Below, piece by piece: positions 63,718-64,000 of a DNA stretch of 64,000 nt. A model generated the notes under the pieces. It saw nothing but the letters and a program-made list of their open reading frames with translations. It had not been told where the DNA came from and searched no databases. Location of the stretch: the NCBI RefSeq assembly GCF_013520865.1, contig NZ_JACDXJ010000001.1, forward strand, positions 4,387,501 to 4,451,500. The letters are read 5' to 3'. Numbering within the stretch: the stretch's first letter is position 1; each line of letters opens with the position of its first letter. The stretch comes from Microvirga mediterraneensis. Lineage in GTDB: Bacteria > Pseudomonadota > Alphaproteobacteria > Rhizobiales > Beijerinckiaceae. Position numbers and translations under genes: made by a program.

Positions 63718-63817
63718 GGTGGGAGGCTGGACGAAGACCCGTTCGGTCTCGTTAGGGCTGCTTCCTTCCGGACCTGACCCGGTTGGCGAGTGAGACGTCC
63801 CTCGCCAACCTCCCACC
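63718..63817 (-). ncRNA. ffs: Signal recognition particle RNA (4.5S, bacterial small type)
   Basis: A ~100-nt RNA on the minus strand. It holds the apical domain GGTCAGGTCCGGAAGGAAGC, whose GGAA tetraloop and asymmetric loop bind Ffh. The ends GGTGGGAGG and CCTCCCACC pair, and a T run (63712-63717 as A's on the plus strand) follows the 3' end. Located just upstream of dnaX, as usual. Confidence 0.95.
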
Positions 63818-63898
63818 GGCTATATGGGCGTATTGCCTGAGAAACGCAAGTTGGAAACGAGCCGCTCGCGCGGCCATCCCCGCTCTCCACCGCCGTCT

Positions 63899-63999
63899 GT
63901 GTCATTCCCGGCCGGAGCGCAGCGGAGGGGAAGGAATCCACGATCAGGCGCAACGCCATGGATCCCCTTCCCCGCCTTCGGCTCGCCGGGGATGACACG
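63899..63999. repeat. Dispersed ~100-base intergenic repeat
   Basis: Begins GTGTCATTCCCGGCCGGAGC and ends CTCGCCGGGGATGACAC at the window edge; same family as 60659, with the palindromic end arms. Confidence 0.85.
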
Positions 64000-64000
64000 T

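Noticed and set aside
1..64000. CRISPR array, rRNA, IS element or integrase
   Set aside because: None seen on reading both strands; the repeats present are palindromic intergenic families, not spaced direct repeats.

Overview
The window is 64 kb of GC-rich alphaproteobacterial chromosome. Gene content and order point to the Hyphomicrobiales, most likely a Methylobacteriaceae-type organism such as Microvirga or a relative. That family placement is inference. Supporting signs are the CtrA/ChpT/SciP cell-cycle regulators, EipA (DUF1134), a PmtA-type phospholipid methyltransferase, the rpmH-rnpA-yidC-engB-argB block, the dnaX-ybaB-recR operon behind the SRP RNA gene, and two families of dispersed intergenic repeats. 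No transposase, prophage, plasmid function, rRNA or CRISPR array was seen.

Layout. 0.1-11 kb: an HpaI-type aldolase, a very large glycine-rich autotransporter, a regulator with two winged helices, and two NarL-like regulators with degenerate receivers. 11-18.6 kb: a lytic transglycosylase, a DEDDh exonuclease, TerC, a diguanylate cyclase, tRNA-Met, a PmtA-like methyltransferase and mnmA. 18.9-25.2 kb: a cell-cycle and motility block with sciP, a Fis-type regulator, fliJ, ctrA and chpT. 25.3-33.9 kb: cysQ, DUF2239 and GIY-YIG genes around a perfect operator-like palindrome, eipA, a D-amino-acid transaminase, a SWIB protein, and a UV-damage endonuclease flanked by two receiver-only response regulators.

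34.4-35.8 kb: a FloR/CmlA-type phenicol exporter. In front of it lie a nine-codon leader peptide (MGAQKSADK) and mutually exclusive RNA hairpins, which look like a cmlA-style drug-sensing attenuator. This is the most striking item in the window. 36-42 kb: a four-gene envelope/stress operon, a PraR-like repressor, and a luxR-luxI quorum-sensing pair with an unknown small gene overlapping luxI, then ferritin-like and small membrane stress proteins and tRNA-Arg. 42.5-64 kb: mostly housekeeping genes: a sensor kinase, rpmH-rnpA-yidC, a Nudix hydrolase, a CYTH-CHAD protein, engB, argB, a HAD phosphatase, rmuC, def-fmt-GNAT-truA, dapD-dapE, dnaX-ybaB-recR and the SRP RNA gene ffs.

How the genes work together. 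CtrA is phosphorylated through ChpT and antagonised by SciP, and it normally drives flagellar genes such as fliJ and envelope genes such as eipA. All four are in this window, with CtrA-like boxes and GANTC sites in the intergenic DNA. The quorum-sensing genes sit next to a likely repressor and a stress operon. All calls were made by reading the sequence without database searches.
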